From assembly GCA_031276985.1 (NCBI GenBank), contig JAISMA010000140.1:1-21735 (forward strand): a DNA stretch of 21,735 bases, in the 5' to 3' direction. The stretch comes from Helicobacteraceae bacterium. Lineage in GTDB: Bacteria; Campylobacterota; Campylobacteria; Campylobacterales; SZUA-545. Numbering within the stretch: position 1 is the first letter of the stretch; each line of letters opens with the position of its first letter. Made by a program: the position numbers and the translations under genes. Below, in pieces: positions 14,762 through 21,728 of the stretch. Under the pieces are notes generated by a model. The model saw nothing but the letters and a program-made list of their open reading frames with translations, did not search any database and was not told where the DNA came from.

Positions 14762-17265
14762 GACTGCTCGCCCTGTTTCCATTTTGAGATTTTCGCGGCG
14801 TACTCGGTGAGCGTTTTATTGCCCGAATCCTCGTTTTTGGCTTCGATGTACAGATGAATCGCGTCTTCGTATTGATCGGGAATCATCACGACAAATCCGT
14901 CCTCGCTTACGATCTTCACGCCGTCGGCAAAACTCACCTCTTTGCCCATCGCCTCCTCGCTGAACTTACGCATCATCGTTCCTTTGAGCGAAATATCGCA
15001 CGGAATCTGCTGGTGCGCGAAGTGATACCTGCCGTTTTGCACCGCTAAATTGCTTAACGTTTCGCCCGTTTTAGCTAACAGTTCCACCATTTTCGCGCTG
15101 GAATACATAGCGTCGAAACTTAAGCCGAATTTTGAAAAGGCAAATTCGCAATCAAGCGTGGCGATCACGTCGTAGCCGCGAAGCGTTTCAGAGCTAAGAT
15201 TGTGCATTTTGCCGCGCGCGATCGTAAGATTGGTCAGTTTGCTATCCAACACGTCGGGCGCGAAAACGGGCAGATAAACCTTGAGCTTTTCGTCGGGTTT
15301 GCTTACGGCGTTAAGCAGTTGCAGCAAGATTAGCAGCGCCTCGTGTCCTTCCAAAATCTTGCCCTCGTCGGTGAAAATCTCCAATCTCTGCCCGTGCGGA
15401 TAGATCAAAAATCCCGCCGTCATTTTGAGATTTTTAACGATCTGCGAGATATTAAAGCGCGCGCTGTCGACATAAGTCGAAAGCCTTGAGAGCTTGCGAT
15501 CGTCGAAATAGGCGTCAAGCATTATATTTTCAAGCCCTAAGTTGTTAAGCGCGGCGGGATAAACCATCGAGGTGTTGCCAAAGAGCAGATCGACGGCGAT
15601 CTTCGGTTTCGCCGCGCCGATCGCTTCCGTGTCGATCGTCTCCGCAAACGCCGCCAAATACTCGCCGTTCATCGCCTGCGCCTCGTAGATAGCGCCCAAT
15701 TCGTCGTTGCCCACTCTGCGAAAATTTTCCCTAAAGAAAATCCGCTCCACGTTTTTTTCCACGTTAGTATTTATGGGCAGTCCCGATTCGTCGTAAAAGA
15801 GAATCTCCGTCTGTTGTCCGTAGTTTTCGGACTGCCTGAAATGCACGCCCGCGATCACGTCGCTATGCCTGCTTAAGCTGTAGCGCAAAACGGCGGACGG
15901 CACAAAATGCGGATTTAATACGCTAACGCCCGCGCTCATCATGCCCGACATAAACGCCCGTTTTAGCATTCTGGATGCGCGGTGGTAATCGCGGCTGATA
16001 TAAACGCGGGAATGCACGGGTAACGTGCTGGCAAAGGCGCTGGCTAGTTTGGTAGCCATTTCGCAACTAAGCTCGATATTGGTGCGCCCTTTTACCTGAC
16101 CGCCTTCAAACAGCGCTTTTTTGTATTTGTCGCCCCATATTATGTTGCTGGAGACGATCGCGCCGTCCTCGACCGCTTTTTTTGGCCACACGATCACGTC
16201 TTTTTCTATGTGCACGTTTGAGCCAATCTCGCACTCTTCGGCTATGATCGCGCCGTAATTTGCCACCGTTTTATCGCCGATCGTTACGTTGTTGCAGAAC
16301 ACGGAGTTTTTAAGGCGGCAGCCTTCGCCGATTTTTACGCCGCTCCAAAGCGTACAATCCTCAAGCAACGTTTTAGAGCCTATCGCGCAGTTATCGCCGA
16401 TGATTACGTTGCGTAAAACCGCGTCTTTGGCGATCTTTACGTTGTCGCCGATCGCCGCCACGCCTTCCACGCCCACGCCTTTTGGCAGTTCCGTTCCTTC
16501 GCCGACAAACGCTACGCCGTCGCCGATTTTGACCCGTTTGCCCGCGATCGGAATCGACACGCGCTTATTTAGAATATCCTCCATAGCCTCGCGGTAGCTC
16601 GACGGATTGCCCACGTCGCGCCAATAGCCTTGCGCGTCGCAACCCCAGAGCGTTATGCCCTCGTTCATCAGCTTTGGAAATAGATCTTTGGAAAAATCGT
16701 AGTTGGTGTTTTCGGGAATGTACGACAAGATTTCGGGTTCAAGCACGTAAATCCCCGTGTTGATCGTGTCGCTAAACAACTCGCCCCAGCCCGGCTTTTC
16801 CAAAAACCGCTTAATTTGCCCTTTTTTATCGGCGATCACCACGCCAAACTGCAACGGATCGGCTACGCTTGTGAGCGTGATCGTCAGTTTTGAGCGTTTG
16901 TTTTCGTGAAAGGCGACGATCTTTTTGAAGTCAAAATCGGTAACAAGATCGCCGCTTGCGATGATAAACGGCTCGTTTAGCGCCGCTTCGGCTTTTTTGA
17001 CCGCGCCCGCCGTGCCGTAATCGTCGTCGGGCAGAATGTAATCTATCTTGATTCCAAGTTTGCTTCCGCTTCCGAAGTAGTTTTTGATAACTTCGGGCTT
17101 AAAGTACAGCAATACGACAAATTCGCGTATGCCAATGTCTCGAAGTTGCGTGATGGCATATTCCATCATCGGGCGATTAACAGCGGGCAACATCGGTTTT
17201 GGCGTGGAATTGGTAAGCGGCGCGATTCTCGTTCCGAATCCGCCCGCCATTACAACCGCTTTCAT
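14758..17265 (-). CDS. Sugar-1-phosphate nucleotidyltransferase fused to a degenerate phosphohexomutase
   Basis: The 835-residue protein has three parts. Residues 1-235 are a nucleotidyltransferase with GGFGTR (8-13), PKPMLP (22-27), SGDLVTD (104-110) and NTGIYVLEP (169-177), making an NDP-sugar from NTP and sugar-1-phosphate. Residues ~245-380 are a left-handed beta-helix of hexapeptide repeats. Residues ~395-835 resemble phosphomannomutase, but the catalytic TASHNP serine loop reads GVHFRQSEN (473-481) and the metal loop DGDxDR reads IYPHGQR (621-627), so mutase activity is doubtful. Relatives are annotated as mannose-1-phosphate guanylyltransferases; this operon makes glucose-1-phosphate a likely substrate instead. 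AAGGAG precedes the ATG, 15 bp after the phosphorylase-like gene. Confidence 0.85.
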   Translation of the reverse strand: MKAVVMAGGFGTRIAPLTNSTPKPMLPAVNRPMMEYAITQLRDIGIREFVVLLYFKPEVIKNYFGSGSKLGIKIDYILPDDDYGTAGAVKKAEAALNEPFIIASGDLVTDFDFKKIVAFHENKRSKLTITLTSVADPLQFGVVIADKKGQIKRFLEKPGWGELFSDTINTGIYVLEPEILSYIPENTNYDFSKDLFPKLMNEGITLWGCDAQGYWRDVGNPSSYREAMEDILNKRVSIPIAGKRVKIGDGVAFVGEGTELPKGVGVEGVAAIGDNVKIAKDAVLRNVIIGDNCAIGSKTLLEDCTLWSGVKIGEGCRLKNSVFCNNVTIGDKTVANYGAIIAEECEIGSNVHIEKDVIVWPKKAVEDGAIVSSNIIWGDKYKKALFEGGQVKGRTNIELSCEMATKLASAFASTLPVHSRVYISRDYHRASRMLKRAFMSGMMSAGVSVLNPHFVPSAVLRYSLSRHSDVIAGVHFRQSENYGQQTEILFYDESGLPINTNVEKNVERIFFRENFRRVGNDELGAIYEAQAMNGEYLAAFAETIDTEAIGAAKPKIAVDLLFGNTSMVYPAALNNLGLENIMLDAYFDDRKLSRLSTYVDSARFNISQIVKNLKMTAGFLIYPHGQRLEIFTDEGKILEGHEALLILLQLLNAVSKPDEKLKVYLPVFAPDVLDSKLTNLTIARGKMHNLSSETLRGYDVIATLDCEFAFSKFGLSFDAMYSSAKMVELLAKTGETLSNLAVQNGRYHFAHQQIPCDISLKGTMMRKFSEEAMGKEVSFADGVKIVSEDGFVVMIPDQYEDAIHLYIEAKNEDSGNKTLTEYAAKISKWKQGEQS

Positions 17266-17280
17266 TGGCGACTCCTTATG

Positions 17281-18936
17281 TTATGTTGCAAGCTCGCGAT
17301 CGTAGAGCTTGTTGTAGTACTCGTTTGCCATTCTCCCGGAATCAAACGCCGGAATAATGTCGCCGATACATGTTCTGATCATTCTCGTCCATTCGTCGGG
17401 ATGATCGTAATACAGCGGAATAATCTCGTCTTCGATCATGTCCATCAGGTTTTTGTTGTCGATGTAATCCTGCTCTTCGACGGGTAGTTTCGGATCGACG
17501 GGCGGCAGAGCGAAACTGTTGCGCCGATGAATCGAAAATTCGGGATGCCATCCGTCGGGAATCGACAGGTGCAAGCTGCCGTTCATGCTCGCGGTCATTC
17601 CGCTTGTGCCGCTCGCTTCGCGGGTGATGCGCGGCGTGTTGAGCCAAATATCGCTGCCTTGCTTTAGCCGCCGCGACAGATTAAGCTCGTAGCCGACCAA
17701 GATCGCGCAACGTTTGAACTCTTTGGTGAGATAGACGATCTCGTTGAAAAGGTTAATCGAGTTGCCGTCGTTGGGGTGCGGTTTGCCCGCCCAGATAATT
17801 TGTACGGGTTTTTCCTCGCGGGTAACCAGATACCTGAAGCGCTCGATATTATGCGCGATCAACCTAGCGCGTTTATACTCCACGAAGCGCCGCGCCCATA
17901 CGATCGTAAGCGCGTTTGGATCAAACAGCTTGCCCGTCTGATCCGCCACCTCGTCAAACAGCAGTCTTTTGAGGTGCTTTTTGCGGGCTACGATTTGGTA
18001 ATCCTCGCCCTCTTCGTACGATCGTATCAATACTTTATCCGCCCAGAAACGGCGGTTTTGCGCGTTTGTGATTGGGATTATGGGGCTGTCCTCTCGAATG
18101 TACTCTTTCCACATGTCGTTTGAGACGTCCGCGTGGATTTTAGAAACCGCGTTGGTCATTTTCGCCATATGTAGCGCGCCGACGGTAAGGCTGAAGCGTT
18201 TTTTGGGCTGATCGGTGATCCGTTGCGCCTCCTCTTTGCCTACTTCGTAGAAAAATCCCATACGATCTAACAGATCGGCGTCGTGTTCCTCGTTGCCCGC
18301 TTTTTCGGGCGTGTGCGTGGTAAAGACGACGCGCTTTTTCACCTCGTTAATATCGCGGTTGAATTTTTCGTACAGATAAAAGGTCATCGGCAGAGCGTGC
18401 CCTTCGTTCATGTGATAGATATGCGGAATCTCTCCCGCCGCCTCCAGAATCTTCGCGCCTCCCACGCCAAGCACGATCTCCTGCGCGATTCGCGTCTCCT
18501 CGCCCGCGTCGTAGAGCTTGTGCGTGATCGTTCGAGTGAGAAAGTCGTTTTCGGGAATATCGGTGGTGAGCAAAAAGATTGGCGCGGAGTTAAACACTTC
18601 GGCTTTAAGCAGATAGGCTTTGACGAGGATTGGAGCTTTATTGATCGTAATCTGCGCCACTATGCCCGTATCTTCCAAAAACGAGTAATGCTTGCGCCTG
18701 AAATGCACCTCCATGCTACGATCTTCGCGCCGTTGCTGATCGTAATACCCGTAGCTCCACAAAATCCCGACTCCAACCACGTTTTGCTTGAGGTCGTAAA
18801 CGCTTCGCATATGGCTGCCTGCAAGAAAGCCTAGCCCGCCCGAATATATCTTCAAAGCCTGATGAATCGCAAACTCCATTGAGAAGTAGGCGACTTTTGT
18901 TTTGTATTTTTCGTCGACTGCGTATGGAAATAACAT
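17281..18936 (-). CDS. glgP: Alpha-glucan phosphorylase homologue (GT35) lacking the PLP lysine
   Basis: This is a GT35 protein of the short alpha-glucan phosphorylase type; the family normally releases glucose-1-phosphate from alpha-1,4-glucan using PLP. The 551 residues carry YFSMEFAIH at 17-25, IYSGGLGFLAG at 30-40, HMNEGHA at 175-181, THTPEKAGN at 207-215, the phosphate-binding-like ARRFVEYKRA at 348-357, and WAGKPHPND at 382-390. At EASGTSGMTASMNG (440-453) the position normally held by the PLP-binding Lys is Thr448 (codon ACC); everything around it is well kept. The protein may therefore bind PLP differently, use an NDP-sugar, or be regulatory. TAAGGT lies upstream of the ATG. It sits between the 113-residue protein and the NDP-sugar synthase. 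Confidence 0.85.
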   Translation of the reverse strand: MLFPYAVDEKYKTKVAYFSMEFAIHQALKIYSGGLGFLAGSHMRSVYDLKQNVVGVGILWSYGYYDQQRREDRSMEVHFRRKHYSFLEDTGIVAQITINKAPILVKAYLLKAEVFNSAPIFLLTTDIPENDFLTRTITHKLYDAGEETRIAQEIVLGVGGAKILEAAGEIPHIYHMNEGHALPMTFYLYEKFNRDINEVKKRVVFTTHTPEKAGNEEHDADLLDRMGFFYEVGKEEAQRITDQPKKRFSLTVGALHMAKMTNAVSKIHADVSNDMWKEYIREDSPIIPITNAQNRRFWADKVLIRSYEEGEDYQIVARKKHLKRLLFDEVADQTGKLFDPNALTIVWARRFVEYKRARLIAHNIERFRYLVTREEKPVQIIWAGKPHPNDGNSINLFNEIVYLTKEFKRCAILVGYELNLSRRLKQGSDIWLNTPRITREASGTSGMTASMNGSLHLSIPDGWHPEFSIHRRNSFALPPVDPKLPVEEQDYIDNKNLMDMIEDEIIPLYYDHPDEWTRMIRTCIGDIIPAFDSGRMANEYYNKLYDRELAT

Positions 18937-18955
18937 CTATTTTTACCTTAGCGTT

Positions 18956-19297
18956 TTATTTGCCGATTTTTCTTGCGAGATCGGCTTCTATATTGTCGAG
19001 ATCGCGAGCGATCGCGCCAAGCGCGTCGCCAAGTCTGGCGGTTTCGAACAACACGTAACCATGCCTAGCGCCCGCCGTTTTGCTTGTTTTGACAAAGCTC
19101 TTGAGTCCGTTCTCGCTAAAGCCTTGCTCCAAAAAATGCCCTACTCCGTCTTCCGCAATCGACAATTTTGTCGTCTTGCTTCCGTCCTTTTTCACGGCGT
19201 ATTCCACAACGACGGCGCGATGAGCGCCCGCGTCAAGAAACGATTCCACCGCTTCCAGTACGAGCGCTTTGACTTTGGGATCGAGGTTGTGCGACAT
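18956..19297 (-). CDS. Hypothetical 113-residue protein, first gene of the alpha-glucan operon
   Basis: I do not recognise the family. The ATG at 19297 has an excellent TAAGGAG 6 bp upstream, the promoter lies just before it, and the stop is 19 bp from the phosphorylase-like gene, so it is very probably real and operon-linked. The product is small and soluble with no Cys and no membrane segment. An N-terminal helix (about residues 7-23) leads into two beta-strands (HRAVVVEYAV, KTTKLSIAE), and the C-terminal helix LGDALGAIARDLDNIEADL is amphipathic. This looks like a compact alpha/beta fold with a possible coiled-coil tail. A regulatory or adaptor role is conceivable but unsupported. Confidence 0.7.
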   Translation of the reverse strand: MSHNLDPKVKALVLEAVESFLDAGAHRAVVVEYAVKKDGSKTTKLSIAEDGVGHFLEQGFSENGLKSFVKTSKTAGARHGYVLFETARLGDALGAIARDLDNIEADLARKIGK

Positions 19298-19329
19298 GCT
19301 ACGCTCCTTATTAGAATTGATTAGAAAAG

Positions 19330-19388
19330 ATTATAGCCCATAAATGGCTTGAGCGAGACAAAATCGCGCGTTTTTTCGTTTTTTTTGT
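19330..19388 (-). promoter_or_regulatory. Promoter of the alpha-glucan operon with upstream A-tracts
   Basis: On the minus strand a perfect TATAAT occupies 19335-19330, 33 bp before the first ATG, with a predicted transcript start near 19323. No clear -35 at 17 bp is seen; a TTGTCT at 19361-19356 is spaced 20 bp. Further upstream, A6 and A8 tracts (19371-19376 and 19379-19386) sit around -48 to -63, where an UP element would bind the polymerase alpha subunit. Confidence 0.55.
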
Positions 19389-19690
19389 CCGCAAATTGTC
19401 GCGCAAATCTTTTTTGCGATCAACTTCGCAATCCTTTCGCTTCCGCGCGGTTTTCGCGCAAACGGCTTAAACAGCCGCTTCAAGTGTAGTCTGTTTCAAA
19501 GCGGCGGAATATGGCTTGTATCAAACCAACCGTCTTGGCGCGTTTGTCGGCGGGCGCGGCGCTAAGAAACTTGATCGTTCGCCTCGCGCAAGATTTGCCG
19601 TTTGGACTAAAATAATTCAAAATCTTCGCCGCGCTTGCTCAAAAAATATCGGCGCTGACGATATATAGCGATCGCAATTTAAGGAAAACA
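19389..19690. other. Gene-free stretch with nested inverted repeats
   Basis: No convincing protein gene occupies this stretch. It holds GCGCG-GTTTT-CGCGC (19445-19459), CGGCT-TAAAC-AGCCG (19463-19477), and GCCGCTT (19474-19480), which can instead pair with AAGCGGC (19499-19505) across an 18-base loop. The last two are mutually exclusive, as in attenuators or structured leaders. A 34-codon frame (19511-19615) starts just after and TATATA lies at 19662-19667 before the next gene. A small RNA, a leader, or a decayed gene are all possible. Confidence 0.35.
19511..19615 (+). CDS. Possible 34-residue small protein
   Basis: ATG 19511 to TAA 19613-19615 encodes 34 residues beginning MACIKPTVLARLSAG and ending LPFGLK, with codons like those of real genes here. 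GGCGGA just upstream is a weak ribosome site. It follows directly on the alternative hairpins and precedes the 112-residue gene on the same strand, so a leader peptide is conceivable. A frame of this length also arises easily by chance. Confidence 0.15.
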   Translation: MACIKPTVLARLSAGAALRNLIVRLAQDLPFGLK

Positions 19691-20029
19691 ATGCATACGC
19701 AAGGCTTCAAACTTTTAATCGACAGACCTTTTTTTCGCAAACGATTCGCGGAGGCGCTAATGGCTTCGGCGCGGCTAAAAACGCCCGTTACTCTATTTTA
19801 CGACATAAACGACGGCGGTTTTGATTATTCCAACGCGCCGCAAGTTAGCCGCGATCTGTTGCCAATCGTGGAGATCGACGCGAATAAAACGAGCCACGAT
19901 CTGCCGCTTGATAACCCAAAAGAGCTGGAAAACATACTTAAATCCTCCGAAGAAAAAATTATCGAGCGAATGCTCCCCGAACTAATCGAGCGACTCGCTC
20001 CGATAATGGCGGCGAAACAACGCGACTAA
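19691..20029 (+). CDS. Hypothetical 112-residue protein
   Basis: I do not recognise the family. ATG 19691 is preceded by AAGGA at 19681-19685 and by an AT-rich TATATA at 19662-19667 that may be the -10. The codons match the neighbours. The product is soluble, Cys-free and acidic toward the end. Its first third is basic (RPFFRKRFAEALMASARLK), the centre is polar with Asp and Asn, and residues ~78-108 form a long amphipathic helix (KELENILKSSEEKIIERML) able to make a coiled coil or dimer. It has no operon partner: the genes on both sides run on the other strand. Confidence 0.6.
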   Translation: MHTQGFKLLIDRPFFRKRFAEALMASARLKTPVTLFYDINDGGFDYSNAPQVSRDLLPIVEIDANKTSHDLPLDNPKELENILKSSEEKIIERMLPELIERLAPIMAAKQRD

Positions 20030-20056
20030 ATAACGCAAAACCGCCCACGGCTTATA

Positions 20057-20455
20057 TCATTTAACGGCAGAAAATTTACGCCTTTTGCGTCGATTGCTAA
20101 CGCGGCGCGATAAAAATCGATCGCCGTTTTGATCGCATACCAAAATCGGAACATAGTTAGAAAACTCGACGTTAAACTTTTGTAGCAATCCTAAACAATT
20201 TTCGCGGATATAATAAATCCCGCCCATATGGTTTCTTGTCTCAAAGTCGTACGGCGGATCTTTTGAAATCAAAACCAAACCGTTGGACAACGTAATATCA
20301 ACGTCGGGTTTAAGCGCGTCCTCATATCAAGAAAAATATCCGCATTTAACTTCGGCGGCTTCTTTACGATCGCTTTTACGATCGTAAAGAGCGGCGCTCA
20401 AAAGCCCCGTCGAACAGCCGCGCTCTTTTTTCCGCGAAAGAACAAAGTATTCCAT
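20057..20455 (-). pseudogene. Interrupted gene with one in-frame TGA (possible immunity-protein-like product)
   Basis: Starting at ATG 20455 the frame reads MEYFVLSRKKERGCSTGLL and runs 42 codons to TGA at 20329-20327. It then continues in the same frame without another stop for 89 codons to TGA at 20059-20057. The second part (YEDALKPDVDITLSNGLVLI ... NCLGLLQKFNVEFSNYVPILV) is coherent protein with genome-like codons, so the two halves look like one ~132-residue gene broken by a single nonsense codon. The pattern of a YFVLS start and a late LLQKFNVEF..YVPILVCDQNGD segment loosely recalls polymorphic-toxin immunity proteins (Imm11/Imm43-like), but no toxin lies nearby. The alternative is a shorter gene from TTG 20290. 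A sequencing error is possible. Confidence 0.5.
20375..20388. repeat. 14-bp perfect palindrome TTTACGATCGTAAA
   Basis: This palindrome lies inside the interrupted gene, next to a direct copy of TTTACGATCG at 20363-20372. Together they encode the repeated DRKSDRK. It contains the CGATCG core that is common across the window, so it is probably a local duplication and not a binding site. Confidence 0.4.
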
Positions 20456-20477
20456 TGCGCCGTTTTTTACGTTGGCG

Positions 20478-21695
20478 TTATAGTTTTTTCGCTTTGGCGC
20501 CGATGATAAATCGCAGAGCGTTCAAGCGGATAAAACCAGCCGCGTCTTTTTGGTTATAAACTTCGTCTTTTTCAAAGGTCGAGTACGCGGCGTTAAACAG
20601 CGATCGCGGCGCCGCGCGCCCAAGCGTTATCACGTTGCCTTTGTAGAGTTTGAGCCTAACGACGCCCGTAACGTTTTCCTGCGTCGCGTCGATCGCCGCC
20701 TGCAACATTTTGCGCTCGTTTGACCACCAATAACCGTTGTAGATTAGCTCCGCGTAACGCGGCATCAACTCGTCTTTTAGGTGCGCTTCGCCGCGATCGA
20801 GAGTAATCGATTCGATCGCCCTATGCGCTTTGAGCAAAATCGTTCCGCCCGGCGTTTCGTAGCACCCGCGCGATTTCATGCCCACATATCGGTTTTCCAC
20901 AATATCCAACCGCCCGATTCCGTGCCTGCCGCCAAGCTCGTTTAGCTTCGCAAGCAATGCGGCGGGCGAAAGCGCTTCGCCGTTTATGGCGATCGCGTCG
21001 CCCTTTTCAAAGCCGATATTCACGATTTCGGGCGTATTCGGCGCTTGTTCGGGCGAGACGCTAAGCCGCCACATATCCTCGTCGGGCGGGTTATACGGAT
21101 TTTCCAGCCCTTTGCCCTCGTAAGAGATATGCAAAAGGTTCGCGTCCATGCTGTACGGGCTGTCTTCGGTATTTTTTTTCTCGATCGGAATGTCGTGCTT
21201 ACGCGCAAAATCCAGCAATGCGGCGCGGGAGTTCAGATCCCATTCGCGCCAAGGAGCGATAATCGTAATGTCGGGATCAAAGCTCAAATACCCAAGCTCA
21301 AAGCGCACCTGATCGTTGCCTTTGCCCGTCGCGCCGTGGCTCACCGCGTCCGCGCCCGTTTTGGCGGCGATCTCCATCTGCTTTTTGGCGATGAGCGGAC
21401 GGGCGATCGACGTGCCAAGCAGATATTCGCCCTCGTAGATCGCGTTTGCGCGAAACATCGGGAAAACAAAATCGCGCGCAAACTCCTCGCGCAGATCCTC
21501 AATGTAAATGTTTTCGGGTTTAACGCCGAGTTTCAGCGCCTTTTGTCGCGCGGGCTCAAGCTCTTCGCCCTGTCCCAAATCGGCGGTGAAGGTTACCACC
21601 TCGCAACCGTATTGCGTCTGAAGCCACTTTAGAATAACGGAAGTGTCAAGCCCGCCCGAATAGGCGAGCGCGACTTTTTTGATAGATTTGCTCAT
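20478..21695 (-). CDS. argG: Argininosuccinate synthase
   Basis: ArgG condenses citrulline and aspartate with ATP to argininosuccinate, the penultimate step of arginine synthesis, in the cytoplasm. The 405 residues are full length for the family. The PP-loop ATP site is AYSGGLDTS at 11-19, with further conserved blocks EGEYLLGTSIARPL at 88-101 and GATGKGNDQVRFE at 121-133, which bind aspartate, citrulline and ATP. EWDLNSR near 151-157 and YSMDANLLH further on are also typical. No key residue is missing. ATG 21695 has AAGG in front and a TATAAT just upstream. It appears to be monocistronic here, with no other arg gene in the window. Confidence 0.97.
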   Translation of the reverse strand: MSKSIKKVALAYSGGLDTSVILKWLQTQYGCEVVTFTADLGQGEELEPARQKALKLGVKPENIYIEDLREEFARDFVFPMFRANAIYEGEYLLGTSIARPLIAKKQMEIAAKTGADAVSHGATGKGNDQVRFELGYLSFDPDITIIAPWREWDLNSRAALLDFARKHDIPIEKKNTEDSPYSMDANLLHISYEGKGLENPYNPPDEDMWRLSVSPEQAPNTPEIVNIGFEKGDAIAINGEALSPAALLAKLNELGGRHGIGRLDIVENRYVGMKSRGCYETPGGTILLKAHRAIESITLDRGEAHLKDELMPRYAELIYNGYWWSNERKMLQAAIDATQENVTGVVRLKLYKGNVITLGRAAPRSLFNAAYSTFEKDEVYNQKDAAGFIRLNALRFIIGAKAKKL

Positions 21696-21722
21696 TGTTT
21701 AGCCTTGCGTAATATGGCGCGG

Positions 21723-21728
21723 ATTATA
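21723..21728 (-). promoter_or_regulatory. argG: argG promoter -10 element
   Basis: A perfect TATAAT on the minus strand, preceded by TGCG, lies 27 bp before the argG ATG. The predicted transcript start is near 21716, leaving a short leader of about 20 bases. The window ends before a -35 could be judged, and no ARG box is visible in what remains. Confidence 0.5.

Noticed and set aside
18283..18834. 183-codon open frame on the plus strand
   Set aside because: It is antisense to the phosphorylase homologue, whose motifs are clear, and it has no ribosome site or recognisable domain.
19365..19390. T6/T8 run on the plus strand as an intrinsic terminator
   Set aside because: No gene runs into it on the plus strand and no GC stem directly precedes the T-run. 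As A-tracts on the minus strand it fits better as part of the operon promoter.
20300..20335. In-frame TGA read as selenocysteine
   Set aside because: No convincing SECIS-like hairpin directly follows the TGA, the position is not in a redox motif, and other genes here use TGA as stop. A nonsense mutation is simpler.
21045..21632. 195-codon open frame on the plus strand
   Set aside because: It lies entirely antisense to argG, a full and well-conserved gene. The product is basic and low in complexity, as expected of a shadow frame.
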